DNA of 49,975 nt, from assembly GCA_002104895.1 (NCBI GenBank), contig MCFG01000453.1, positions 1 through 49,975 on the forward strand, in the 5' to 3' direction. The translations under genes were made by a program, and so were the position numbers. Below, in pieces: positions 10,234 through 24,533 of the stretch. Source of the stretch: Anaeromyces robustus. Taxonomy: Eukaryota > Neocallimastigomycota > Neocallimastigomycetes > Neocallimastigales > Neocallimastigaceae. How positions within the stretch are numbered: the first letter of the stretch is position 1; each line of letters starts with the position of its first letter. Under the pieces are notes generated by a model. That model was not told the origin of the DNA, searched no databases, and saw nothing but the letters and a program-made list of their open reading frames with translations.

Positions 10234-11028
10234 TGGTTTTAGATTTTTCTGTTCTTTAAACGTTCATTTTTGAAAGCTTAAAGAAAGTCTCCAATCTTCT
10301 TTGTTCATTTTATTGTTTTTGTTATTTGTTTGATTAATTTATTATTGGTCTCGACTAGGAATTCAAATTGTTTATTAAGGTAAATTTAAATTTTAATTTC
10401 GCTTTTTATGCCTTACAACTCAAAAATAAACCGGCAAAAGCTACTAACTAGAGGTATATACTAGACCTCGAAATAAATATTAAAACTATATAATTAAAGT
10501 CGCTTCACCTTCACGACCAACCTCCAGCCTTCGGTGACTGAAGTTCCTTATTTGCCAGAGCTTACGAAGATATTGAACTTGAACGTCCGATATTGCAGTG
10601 CTTTTTATCACACAACAATTCCTTCCCCCAAGAAAGCGTGCTTTTCACACTACCCACTTTTATCAATACCTAAGTAACTAATTGACTATAGTTTCTTAAC
10701 CTACTAGAAACTAGTTACTTACGCCAAACACTCTGTATATGAGCTCTAAACGCTCCTAGTATATTTTACAAATAATTTACCTTAAAAATTTAATAATATT
10801 TATTACACAGAAGTTTACAAAGATGTTTTTTCTTTTAATAATTTTTTCTATTTCACACTGCTGTTCTTTCAGTTTATCAACTTACTCGAGCTGAATGTAG
10901 GACTTACGTCTGAGCCTACCAGCGAGGGCCAATGTGAAACTCGAAATTTAATTATAAAAAGAAAAAAGACAGTATAAAAATAAGGATCCTCAGAATGATT
11001 CTCCTTATTAAAAATTTTATTAAATTTA

Positions 11029-11065
<37 letters not shown>

Positions 11066-11884
11066 ACTAGAAAAAATTTTTTTGAAAAATAATTTAATTT
11101 ATCTATTCTATAATTTATTCATTCACTTAATTTTTTATAATAATTTATTTAATTTATTAATATTCATTCACTTAATTTAATTTATTTAATTTTTTTAATT
11201 TAATTTTATTAATTTTCCGAAAATATCACTGGCAAGGTAGTACAAAATCTTTTTCAAATGCTATGGGGTACACTATTTTTATCTTTGGGTAGTACAAGGA
11301 AAATTTTTCAAAATGTTACACAAGGAAAATTTTTTAACTATTCTAGGGTGGTACAAAATTTCCAATAACTAAGGTTTCTAAGTAATTCAAAGGCAATCCA
11401 AGGTAAAGTAGCTAAGACTAAGGAGAGAAACTAGGCGGTAGTTCTAAGAACTTGGTTAAACTAAGGACGGGTGGAATCTGGGTGCTTTATTTTTTTACTT
11501 TATCAAGAAAAATTTTTATTCGAGAAAGATACTTGATAGGATGGATACTAGAATTATTCAAGAAAAGTAGACAAAGGGTAAACAAGAAGTAGACAAGACT
11601 AAGACAAGACTAAAACTAAGAATTATACAAGGTAGATAACTAGGAATCAAAGACTAAGGTAGAAGTATCCAAAAACTAAGGCTAAAAGATTATTGCTAGA
11701 AAAGGTAGTATCCAGAAACTAGGAAAAGTAGTATTCTAAGATTAGACTAAAAGAAGTAGTATCCAAAGGTAGTTCTAAAAGGCGGTAGAATCCAATAAAA
11801 GGTAGAAACTAAAAATTGGTAGCAGATTCCAAAATTTTCGACACTAAGGTTCCAGGCGGTGTTTCTTTTGTTGGGTGCTTTTAT
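10166..11884 (-). other. Leader region of element A
   Basis: Sequence between element B and the 5' LTR of A. It has T runs (A runs on the element strand) at about 10201-10230 and 11035-11064. A G+C-richer block at about 10430-10990 has nested inverted repeats, including AAGTAAC/GTTACTT enclosing TAGTTTCT/AGAAACTA, and GAGGT/ACCTC. From about 11390 to 11880 it has imperfect repeats of a GTAGTATCCAAA and ACTAAGG type. No coding frame is seen. The layout parallels the leader of element B. Confidence 0.65.
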
Positions 11885-12599
11885 TGTAACGGATCGGTAG
11901 TTCCAATATTACAATTGACACCAAAATCTGAAGTAAACACAAACAAAATAAAATTTAAAATAAAAGATACTTATTGCAATATCAGAACACCTTTCCTTTG
12001 TTAACCTGAAAGGTCGGTGTCGAGATATATATATTAGTAAGATTTAGTTTTAAGTTTTATTTTATTTTTATTTAAAATATGTTTTATTAGAATTTAGTTT
12101 TATTAATTATTAAAAATTAATAATAACTAATCTTTGTAGTATTTCAAACTACTTATGAATTAATTATTACTAATATATATAAAGTTATAAAAGAATAAAA
12201 GCACAAAGAAAAATATTTTAACTAAAAGTTTTACACCTATTTATACTTTTTGCGGAAAAATAGTTTTAAAAATAAAAGTTCATAAAAAATAATAAAAATT
12301 GCTAGAAACTAAGATATTTTGTTATAAAATGAATCTCATAGAAAAATAAAGAAATATTATATAATTTTTTCTTAAAGTTTCTAATTTTATTCCATGTAAT
12401 TCTATAAAGAAATACAGAAATAAAATACAGAAACAAATACAGAATAAAATACAGAAATTTATAATAAATAAATTTAAAATAAAATTTTTATAAAATTTGG
12501 AACAAGGTGTGAGTCGAACCCAGAGTGTTCGCCCAGATGGTCATAGTTACTAACCACTAGACCATGGTTACTATTTTACTGATTGAGAGATTCGTTACA
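11885..12599 (-). repeat. 5' LTR of element A
   Basis: 715-bp partner of 113-827. Its tRNA-like block is at 12499-12571 on the minus strand, identical to copy 1. It is followed by the target duplication AAAAT at 12600-12604. Confidence 0.92.
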
Positions 12600-13419
12600 A
12601 AAATGTAAAGATGGATATTTTATACATCAAAGAAAATATCTAGATGAAATATTCAGAAAATTTGATATTGAAAAATACAATAGTGTTTCTAATACAATGC
12701 CTATAGAAAACACAGAATTTAGGAATAGGAAATTCAATAAGAAAAAATATCAACAAGCAGTAGGAAGCTTACTATATTTAGCATTATGCACTAGACCAGA
12801 TATCTTATTTTCGGTAAGTAAAGCATCCAGATATTCAAAAGAACCTAATTACGAAAACTGGTATAACTTAATGAAAATATTTAGATATTTAAAAAGATAT
12901 CCAGATTACGGAATTATGTTTAAAAAAAACAATAATATGGATTTAAAAATATACGTTGACGCAGATTTAGGTAGTGATAAAGAAACAAGAAGATCTACCA
13001 CCGGTTTTGTTATGACCATAAACTCTGCACCAACAAGTTGGTTTTCAAAACTTCAACACACTGTAGCTGTATCTACTATGGAAAGCGAATATTATGGTAT
13101 TCACGAATGTGCTAAACATGCATTATGGTATAAAAATTTATTCGAAGAATTAAATATTAAAATGAATAAAATGATAATAAATAGTGATAATAAATCAGCT
13201 ATTTACAATTGTTTAAACAAAACAATAAATCCAAAATCTAAACACATGCAATTAAGATATCATAGTATCAAAGAACATGTAGATAACGGTGACATTGATC
13301 TAAAGTATATAAAATCAGAAAATAACATTTCAGATGGTTTTACGAAATATTTGAATTCTAGCTTAATGACTAAATTCAGAAATAATCTTTTATTAAGCAT
13401 AAACGATATTAAACTTTAG
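12600..13419 (+). CDS. Ty1/copia Pol, C-terminal part (reverse transcriptase end and RNase H)
   Basis: Open frame from the A-element junction to TAG 13417-13419. It shows the usual copia features: KKYQQAVGSLLYLALCTRPD (connection), IYVDADLGSDKETRRSTTGF (RNase H core with the ADxG...T/S-GF pattern), AVSTMESEYYGIHECAKHAL, then IKYIKSEN-like and DGFTK terminal motifs. RNase H as the last domain is diagnostic of Ty1/copia. It continues the element whose left part lies at 1-112. Fossil, interrupted by nested elements. Confidence 0.9.
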
Positions 13420-13425
13420 GAGGAA

Positions 13426-13790
13426 TGTCAGAAATAAAGTTTAATATATATTAAATATATATTACTATAATAATAGTAAATGACTTAGAATAATATTTTA
13501 TATTTATTATAAATAATATTTATTACGTAATGTATTAGTGGCGCATGAATAATGTATATTAAATTACATACGTTAAATAAATGTATTAAAAATTTATTTA
13601 GTCTAATTAATTGTATAATTAAATAGACATAATCTCTCTTAATAAAAGTTAAATAAAATATATAAAGTAAACAATAATTTTAATAATAATTTATATAAAA
13701 AAGTAAATGAATTGTCATTTTATTATTTTTATATTTTTTTATATTAATTATTAATATATTCTTATAAATAATTTATATTAAATATAAATA
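13426..13790 (+). repeat. Probable start of the copia 3' LTR
   Basis: A purine tract (TTTAGGAGGAA) directly after the Pol stop is followed by TGTCAGAAATAAAG at 13426, as expected for polypurine tract plus LTR start. The matching 5' LTR lies outside the window, so the right end cannot be fixed; the end given is approximate. Confidence 0.5.
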
Positions 13791-15127
13791 AATGTATTTA
13801 TTAATCATAATGTATTATTTATCTATTTATTTATTTATTTACATTTATTCATTTACTTATTTATTTATAGTTTCTATCTATCTATTTATTTATTTTATAT
13901 TTACTCATTTATTTATTTATAGATTAAAAATATTTTTTTATTGTAATATTATATTTATCATATATAGTAATATTATTATATATTTCATTTATTTGTGAAA
14001 GTTACGTAATAAAATATATCAAATAAAGTAATATAGTAATAATGACTAAATTTTTAAAGACAACTATACATTATAAAGAAAAAGAAAAAAAAAAAAGAAT
14101 TAATATTTTATTCTTTAATATATAACGATTATCTATATAAATAAATATTTCTACAGAAAATAAATAGTAAATAAATTCGATATTAGTTTTTATATAAAAC
14201 AAATAAGAGGGTATAATAAAAAAATTTGAAAATATATAATACTAAAAAAAAATGCATAATAAATATATAAAAATAATAATTAATAATCCTTGTACAAAAA
14301 TGATAGAATATTCATTAAAAAAAAAAAAAAATATTATTGAAATTATAAATTAAATAATATATTGTTTTATACATCAATATATTATAAAATATATTATATT
14401 ATTATTCTATCTATTTTTTTGTGATACAAAATTTTCCAAAATGTAATTTAAAAAATTATTAATTCTTATTTGATAATCAATCCTATTCGAAATTTATTAG
14501 TTGTAATTTTCTTTTAAAGAAAAATTAAATAATATACGTTATAAGAAATATTTAAATTTTATTAATAAACATTTCATCATTAATATTACATTACTATTAT
14601 TATTATTATTAACATTAAACTATAAATGTTTATATTTATTTAAAGAAAAACCTTGTTAAATATTTTTTATTTAATATTTTTTTACCTTTACTTTACATTT
14701 TAATATTATTTTATTTATATTAATTTTATTAATATTTTATTTATTCAAAAAGTTGAATAAATTCATCTTATTTTTTTTTCATATTGATGTATTCTTTATA
14801 TACATTTTCATTTTAAGTTTTCTATATGATTAATTTAAAAAATTCAAATATAAATTACCTTATTTTCTTTTTCTTTTTTTTTTATTCTTTCTTTCTTTTA
14901 TTTTTATTATTTAAATATTTTTCCAATTTTCAATTTTTAATTATCTTTTTTTTATTTTTCCTTTATTTTGATATAAAACCTAACACTTAAACATAATAAT
15001 AAATATAATATTATAATTATTATATTTATTATTATGTTTAAGTTATTTTTCAGGTACTTTTATAGAAAATTTTGTTTTTTATTTATTTAAACTATATTAC
15101 TATTATTTATTACTATTATTTAAAAAA

Positions 15128-15197
<70 letters not shown>
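15128..15197. repeat. (ATT)n microsatellite
   Basis: About 23 uninterrupted ATT units. Confidence 0.95.
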
Positions 15198-15200
<3 letters not shown>

Positions 15201-16389
15201 TTTTTTTTAAATAAATAATTATTTACTAATCATTTTTATTTTTATTGTGTAAAATATATAAATAATTCTTTTATGTTTGTGTAACCTATCAATATGAAAT
15301 GTGTTTGGAGATTGTTTAGTGTAAATGTTTTTTGTTCAGTTCTCTCTTTTTAATTATTTTAATATTTTATTATATTAATAATAAAAATTATGTAACATAA
15401 TCAATGTAAATGATTTAAATTAATAATTTAATTCAATTACATTTTATTACAATTATTAATATTATTATTATTATTATCATAAGAAAATGATTTTATATTA
15501 AAATAAAATTATTTCTATTTAATAAATATAAAAACTTTAATATTAATCATATTAATTATTATAAAATTTATTTATAGAGTATAAAAATATAATATAAATA
15601 TTATATAATAATTTAAATATAATATATATATAATATATAATAATATATAATAATATATATTATATTTATATATTTATATATTATTTTTTAATTTAATAAT
15701 AGGATTGTTTTTAATTGTTTATGTCTTAATATTGTGGATAACTAAAATGGGAATTATATAGAAATATTTGTGTTTGAGTTAATATACAATATTAAAATAT
15801 AATTTTATTTCATTAGAATATAATAGTAAGTTAAAAAGTCATTTAATAAGTAATCCCATGAAAATGTTTTTTTTTTTATTTATTCTTTATTTTATTTATT
15901 ATATTATTAAAAAATTATAATTAAAAAAGTTGATATTAATAAAAAAAATAAAAATAAAAATAAAAATAAAAATAAAAATTAAATAAAATTTTACCCAAAA
16001 GAAAAAGAATAATACTTATCTTTAATTTTTAAATTATGAGCAGCAACAAATAATATAATTGATTTTTTAATTTTTCTTATTATTATATGTATTTTAATAG
16101 TATAATAGTATCATATATATACATTAATGGATAATAGAATTATTGAAATTATGGAATTGATATATAATATACCTATTTTTTAATATTATTTAACTAATAA
16201 ATAAATATATATATATATTATAAATTTAATTATCATTTATTTTTCTTTTTTTTTTTTTCCTTTCCATTTATTAATAGATTAATTTCATTCTATTTTTTGT
16301 TTTCTTTTATTTTTTTTTATATTAGAAACACTGCTATTGTATTTTTTTTATTCTATAATAATAACAATTAATAATAATTAATAATAATA

Positions 16390-16673
<284 letters not shown>

Positions 16674-17087
16674 TTTTTTTATGATAAATAATTCATAAAT
16701 CGGAAAATGGAAAGATAAATAATAATTGAATTTCAAATTTTAATATTTTGTACTTTTTTCAATAAATTGTATTTTCTGTATTTTTTTTTTATTATTATTA
16801 TTATTTATTATTATAATTAATATATAAGCATTATAAAAGAATTTTTTTTAATTTTCTCTCTATTTATTATTTATTTTATTATAATATTCATAAATTCTAT
16901 TGTGGTTTGAAACAGTAAGTTCTAAAAGTTCTAAATCATAAGATAATAAAAAAAAAAAAGAAAGAAAAAATATTTTTTTTATATTTTATTATTTATTAAT
17001 TAATTATCTGTATTATTTATAATACAATATATTATATTAATATACTTTTTTTTTTAAAACTTATTTTTTAATTATTAAAAAAATAAA

Positions 17088-17126
<39 letters not shown>

Positions 17127-18023
17127 ACAAATACAAAATATTTATATTTTATTTATATTTAATATTTGTATTTTATTTATATTTATATTTATTATAGATG
17201 AATTTAAATATATATATTTTTTTCTATTTTGCTTTTGTTCTACTTTATTTTATATTCTATTATAGAAACTTTGGAATTTAAATTTTGTTTTTAATAAATA
17301 TATTGTTATTATTTATATAAAATTTATTAATATATTTTAGTTATAAAACTTTTTTTTTATATTTTTATTTTACTTTTGTTTTGTTTTATTATTTAAATAG
17401 ATTATTTAACAATTATATATTTAAATAATTCTTTTTCATTTTTTACTAATTATATAAAATCTGGTTTATAAAAACTTAACACTTTAGAAAAGATTAGTAT
17501 TGAAAGTGTTAAGAGATAATGAGAATGTAAAAAAAATTTTAAATAAAACAAAAATTTTAAGAGATTTTTATAATTATAAATAATATCTATTTTTATTTTT
17601 TTTTCTTTTTTTTAATTTTTATTATGCTCCTTTTATTTTTATTTTAATTATAACCATTACTTTTGTTTTTCTATACATATAATTAAAATTGTAATAGATA
17701 GTTTATAATTTTATTAATACTATAATTTTTTTTTTTTTAAGATTAATATAATATTAATAATTAAATCTATCATTTGAATATATGTCAAAATATGTAACAT
17801 AATAAAATCTTTGACATATACTTTTTTGATACTTTTTATAAAAATATTATTAATTTAGATATATGTATTTATATAAATATTAAATATAAAAAATTTTTTT
17901 TTTTTTTTGAAATATTATTATTATTATTTTATGTTTTTATTAAAAAAAAAAATTATAAAAAAGAATAATATAAATAAATAAACTTTTTTTTTCTATATAA
18001 TTTTCTTTCTTCAATATCAAATT

Positions 18024-20054
18024 CTAAATAGTAAATTTCAGTTGATTTTTGCTTTCCATTCTAATATACATTAATTTACCACTTGAATAAACTATGATTT
18101 GAGAACAATACTTATAAAAATTGATATATTTTTCAATAACATCATATTCACTATTACTTTTGTTACAACCACATAAATATGATTTATGAATTAAACATTC
18201 TTCACATTTCAGAGAATAAAAATATTTATCTACATTATTTCCTTCCTTTTGTGAAATAAAATATATTTTATCCCATACAAATAATATTAGTATAAAACTA
18301 TAACACAAACTATTTATTAATGTATTAAATAAATTATATGAATAATTATCATCATAAAGAGAAAGATAACTAATTAACTATTATTATTATTATTAAAAAG
18401 TTTAATTAATATAAAATTAAAAATATTAATATAAAAATTAATTAATATATGAATTATATCTATATTATTTATATGATTTATACTATTAATATTTTATAAT
18501 ATATATTATATATAAATAAATATTCTTAATTACGTTAGGTAAAGGACCCATAGTAATCCATATGATAGAAGAATAACCAATATATCTTAAAACTTTAAAT
18601 ACATAGGTATAATGTAAAACTCTTATAAATAAAACAATTAAATATATAATGATAATAAATTCAAAAAGATTCATGATATTTTCCATATTTGTTAAAGAAC
18701 ATTGATACCTCCATTTTCCATCCAATTCTTGATAATATTTAATATCTTTATATTTACAAATAATTACAGAAAATAAAATTATTATACAAGTTATAAAATA
18801 CATAATAGTAACTTCCATACAAATATTATGAACTTCAAAAACATTTTTATTTAAATTAGATAATATTTCCATATCTGATTTTTTATCTACTGATACTTTT
18901 GAAGTACTCTTCTTTTTTTTATTATCATTATCATGATTAGTTCCAAAATTATTTAATTCCTTTTCAATATTAAATAATATACTTTCTCTAATAGTTTGTC
19001 TCTTATTTTTCGTTTGCACTCTTATTTCTTCATTATTACATATATTAGTTTCACTTTTAAAAATATTTAAATTTAATCTTTCTAATTCCTTATAATCCAT
19101 TCCTAATTCATATCCAGTATAAATATAGGTGAAAAACATAACATAAATTAATAATATTCCACTATGTTTTAATAAAAAATTCAAGGCACAATTTGAATAA
19201 TTAGAAAAAGTATCGAAAATTTGACTTATAAAATAGAGTAATATACCTAATAGAGTTAATTCACATTTTAAAAAACCTGTATCTTTAATAATTTTTTCTT
19301 CTTTATTAACCGTTATAAATATGATAATAAAAACTACAATAAATGCTAATGAAAATGATAATCCTCGATTTAATTGATAACTAAATTAGATAATAATTCA
19401 AAAAATATATATATAAAATAAAATAAAATATAATAATAAAATAAAGTAGAATAATAAAAGAATAAAAATATATTTAACAATTTAATAAATAAATATATAT
19501 ATATATATAAATTATATAATTATATAAACATTTAACAAAATTATTTAAACTTTTATATATATATATATATAAATATTTTATATTTATTATTAATATTACT
19601 TAATTAAAACATAATCCATATATTGACATTTATCACCTGTATATCCTAAAACACATTGACAACTATTATATTTAACACTATTAACATTTTCAATATCTCC
19701 TTTAACACATACAAAGGTTGAATTATTATCGTTAATATCTACATTTGCACATTCTCCATTACATATAGGTTTTTCACAGTAGAAATAATTATCTTTAGTA
19801 CGTATTTTAATTTGTTCATCATCACATTCCATTATATTCATTTTTAAATTACCATTATTAAAAAAAATATTTCTATCATCACTTTCCAAGGTTAAATTAA
19901 AATAAATATTATTAGTAACATTTTGGGTATATACTTTAAAAGCATTAAATTTACATAGCCCTAAAAGAGAAAAAATATATATATAAAATTTAAATAAATA
20001 AAAAAAGTTTTTTTTCAAATATTTAATTATTTTATTATTAAGTATTTATTTATT

Positions 20055-20101
<47 letters not shown>

Positions 20102-21963
20102 AGTATAATATTAGATATTAAATATATATATAATATTATATATATGTATTATTTACCTGCTGTAAAATAGCCAACATTCCCACTAATTTTTACATTATTT
20201 ATATTATTATTTATATCTAATATAATATTTGAATAATATTTTGATATATCTTTAACAACATGATTAAATTTATCTACTAAAACAAAATCTAATGATATAA
20301 TTTCTCCACTTTTAACATTTATTTCATATGATTCATTATTTATTAGATTAGTTCGATAAGGACCTGTAGCAAAGTGATCTCCATGAGACTCTGATGTATT
20401 ATTTAAAAGTTTAAGAGTTTTATCTGAAGATGGATCAAATAATGTATTATTATTATTATTGTTATTATTAATATATAACAACCCTCCAGCATATGCATTA
20501 TTTCCAATAAAACTAACATTTTTAAAATTTGATAAATTAATATTATCACAATCAAGATATACAACACCTCCAAAATATTTTGCTTTATTATTAATAAAAG
20601 TAGTATCATGAACTGAAATACTTCTATCAATTTCAACATTATTATTCAATTTAATATTATTTTTATTATTATTATTATTAGAATCTTTATTTAAATAAAT
20701 AGCACCACCATTTATAGCTTGATTATTTTCAAAAATAGATGATGTGATATCAATATTCATATTTTCAATACTACTAATACATCTAATTGTTTTTTTATCA
20801 TATATAAAATAAATATAAAATATGTTCATTTATTAGTTAAAATATTAATTAAATATTAATATTATGATGATTTAAATACGATAATAAAAAGCTGTATATA
20901 AATATATTTATACATAATAAATAAATAAATAAGTAAATAAATAAATAGATAAATATATATGTAGATATATATGTAAGAAAACTATTTCAACATTTACAAT
21001 AAACCACCATTATTTCTTACTGTGTTATTTGTAAATATTGAATTATTAATAGTTATATTGATATTATTATAATAAGATATAATTCCACATATGGACTTGT
21101 TAATATTTTTATAATTCGAGATTAATGTATCATTAAGATGTAATTCGGACTAATAATAAAAATTTTATATATATAATAAAAATTAAATTTAAGTATATCA
21201 AAAAATATGAAAAAATATAAAATTCAATGTATAAAATAAATTGACTTTTATAAATCAAAATTTATAAATAAATAAATATATATATATATATATTGACTTA
21301 GTTTTTCTTTTTTTTTCTTTTTTATATAAAAATAATTCTTACAGAAAGTGACAAATCCTTAATAAAAGAACCATAAGAAAAAATATTATCTATTTTTGAT
21401 TTAAAAATTTTTGAAATAGATTTACTTCCTTTAATTAAAATAAAATCACCATTTGATTTACTATCTTTTATAACAATATTTGTTAATTCAAGGATATTTC
21501 CATAATCACTTGAAATAAAATCTATTAAAGAAGAATCTTCATTATCTCCATTACATAATATATTTAGGAAAGAACAATTTTCAAGATAAAGATTTTTATA
21601 AGTTGTACTGATCATACTTTTGGAATTTGTTGTAATATTCGTAAATATGGTATCTGTTATAATATAATCAGAATTTTCATTAAATAGTCCACTTCCTAAG
21701 GAACTTTTTTAATTATTTAATAAAATACATAATGAAATAACAACAATTAATTAATTAGTAATAATAATAAAAAAAATCAATATATATATATATTCTACAT
21801 TATATCATGGAAATTAGAATTAGTAATATAAACACTAGAATAATGAGTATCCAATATCACAGGAGAAGAAGCTCTATTTTTAATATTATTAAAATTGCAA
21901 TTGAATACCTTGAGGTGATTATTATACCCATTAATTAATGAGCTTATATCTTATAATAAATTA

Positions 21964-21997
<34 letters not shown>

Positions 21998-22249
21998 TAA
22001 AAAGAATAATACATATAAAAATAATACATAAAAAAAAGGAATAAATATAAAAAAAAATTAATTAGTTGATTATTTTTTAATTGATTTTTTTTTTCTTTTT
22101 TTTTAAAAAAAATTACTATTAAAAGTGGAATCCTTAATGATCATATAATCATTTTCTTTATAACGATTATGATCAATAGTTTTTAAATATATTAAATGTC
22201 CATAATCTGTAAAACAATTTTCAAATATTGAATTATATATTCTTTAATG

Positions 22250-22292
<43 letters not shown>

Positions 22293-23804
22293 TTTGTATA
22301 AAATTTTAATAAAATTTCCCTTATATTAAATTAAATAATTATTGATCTTATATATTATAAAAAAATAGTGCATATATTGTAAATAAATAATTACATATAT
22401 GAATATTTATATATATTTATATACTTACTCAATATGACTTTCATAAATATTAAATAAAGGTCGATTTAAATGAACATTTATATCTTTAAAAATCGAATTT
22501 TTTATCATTATATTAGTTTCATATCCTTTTGTATATAAAATTGTTGTTTCATAATCATCATCACCATATATTTTTGTAAAATAACCTTCAATATCATTTC
22601 AAATAAAATAAATTATAATATTATATATATTTTATCCATATAATACATACAAATACAATAAATATACATAAATTAGTTTATAAATAAATAAATAATTAAT
22701 TAAATAATTAAAAATTGATATTAATTTTGTATTAAAAATAAATTTGTATTATTTTTTGTTTTATTATAAATATATATATATATATATAGAATAATTCAAT
22801 TAAAATGATTATAATATTCACAATCTTCCATAGTTATATCTCCATAATAATCTCTTCCAACAGATTGAATATCTTGAAAAGTGCTATTCTTAAAAAATAA
22901 GTTAAAACAATTAGGGGTAACTATATTATTATAATACCTTGTAAAATGATAAGTTATAAATACTTTATGTGAATTACTATGTAAAATGAGTTTTCATGTA
23001 ATATTATGAGTATGTATGTGTACATGTGAATATTTGTATATGCAGATTTACAAATATATATATATATTGAAAATTAAATAATAAATATTTCAGACATTTT
23101 AACATTTTTAATATAAGTAATATTATATATATATATTGATATATTTTATAATTATTATTATTATTTTTTTTTCATAAACTTCAAATTATATATTTAATAA
23201 AATAAAAATATACTACTAACATAAATTGACAATTATTTATGATAATTTGTGGTTTAGTTTGTGTAGATTTTTTACAAGAAACTAAAAAATTTAATATATT
23301 GCTTTGAATATTTTTAAAAATACAATTTTCAAATTCTATTTGAAATCTATCGGTATCCTCGAAAGAATTGAAAATAAACATATCAAATTGTGTATCATCT
23401 GAATTACTAAAATTATAAAATGTTATATTTTGAAATTTTATATGTATATCAGATATTCCACTAACCATTTCAAAATATAAACGACTATTATGATCATTTT
23501 GAAAATTAAAAATAGTACCATTATTACTATAAAATGTTAATGAAGAATAAAGATAAAAATTATTTATTCCATTGGGTGCAATATTATAATTTTTTTCACC
23601 TAATTCAATTTGAACTTCGTTATCTTTTGATGTTGATAATATTTTACTAATGCTATTCCCTAAATCTTCCATAGTATTTTTATCATTGTTTAATTTAATT
23701 AGTACTTCTGCCAATGATTTTGTAATTAATAAATTTGAACATATTGAACAAAAAATATAAAGAAATAATAATTGAAAATGTATTTTCCACCTATAACATC
23801 TCAT
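18024..23804 (-). CDS. Receptor-like protein: Pmp/beta-helix repeats, EGF-like module and class C GPCR-type seven-helix domain
   Basis: Eleven exons (minus): 23804-23221, 22883-22822, 22585-22429, 22241-22117, 21949-21799, 21703-21343, 21149-20998, 20782-20157, 19960-19600, 19380-18534, 18377-18024. Together they give 3780 nt with phase kept at every GT-AG junction: 1259 residues. An N-terminal signal peptide is followed by beta-helix rungs of I-x-N-C-x-F type. Three Pmp-like repeats come next (FENNQAINGGAIYL, FINNKAKYFGGVVYLD, FIGNNAYAGGLLYIN). A Cys-rich EGF-like module lies at about 800-850 (CEKPIC...CQCVLGYTGDKC). Seven hydrophobic helices follow (about 866-1182), with a basic 90-residue loop between helices 3 and 4 and the motif IIWITMGPLPN before helix 7. 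Family resemblance is to class C (GABA-B-like) receptors; ligand and signalling are unknown. First junction could shift. Confidence 0.82.
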
Positions 23805-24533
23805 TTTTTTTTTTTTTATTTTATTTTTATTTTTTTTATTGCTTTATATTATATAATTATATAATTTATCTTATATATATTTAATAGATATATGTTTATA
23901 CATATTATATCATATATATTTTATTAATTATTCCTTTATTTAATTGGGTATCTTTTAAAAAAAATGAATTTTATGCTTTAAAGTTTAACTATAAATGTCA
24001 AGAATTTATATGAATATTCTAATACAATATTTTTATCTATTCTTTTTTATTTATATTTTATTTTAATTCATTATTACTATTATTACTATTATTAATTATT
24101 ATTATTATTATTATTATATTTTAAAAGAAAAAGTATAATCTAAAGTAATAATAATTTTAATAATAATAATAAAAATGAACATATATAAAAATTTATACAT
24201 GGAATTTACTTTTATAAGATAATAGGATAAATTAGAATAATAAAGTTTTCTTTTACCTAATAAAAAAATAAATATTTAGTATATTTTATACTTTTTATAT
24301 TTATTTTGTTTCATTTTATTTTATTTGAGATTTTCTTTTATTCAAAACTATAACTTTATCAGAAATTATAAATATATATATATTAAAGTTATTAATAATT
24401 TTTAATTATTATGATCATCTTTGTTATTTTATTAAATTTAATTAAATATTATTTTTTAATTTTTTTTTTCTTTATATAAAAGAGATGAATGAATCATTTA
24501 TATTTATTTTTTAACTCTTTATAAAATATTTAT

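Larger units (their letters stand above)
113..12599 (-). mobile_element. Element A: Ty3/gypsy-type LTR element inserted in the copia element
   Basis: The element is bounded by two 715-bp LTRs (113-827 and 11885-12599), which show one visible difference (positions 122 and 11894). It is flanked by the 5-bp target duplication AAAAT. Orientation is minus: the LTR begins TGTAACGAAT at 12599, the polypurine tract lies next to the other LTR, and Gag is on the minus strand. The internal region has a leader (11884-10166), the inserted element B (10165-2779), Gag plus protease (2778-1161) and a 3' untranslated part (1160-828). I see no reverse transcriptase, RNase H or integrase of its own, so it looks non-autonomous. 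It is broken by the B insertion. The near-identical LTRs indicate recent insertion. Confidence 0.88.
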
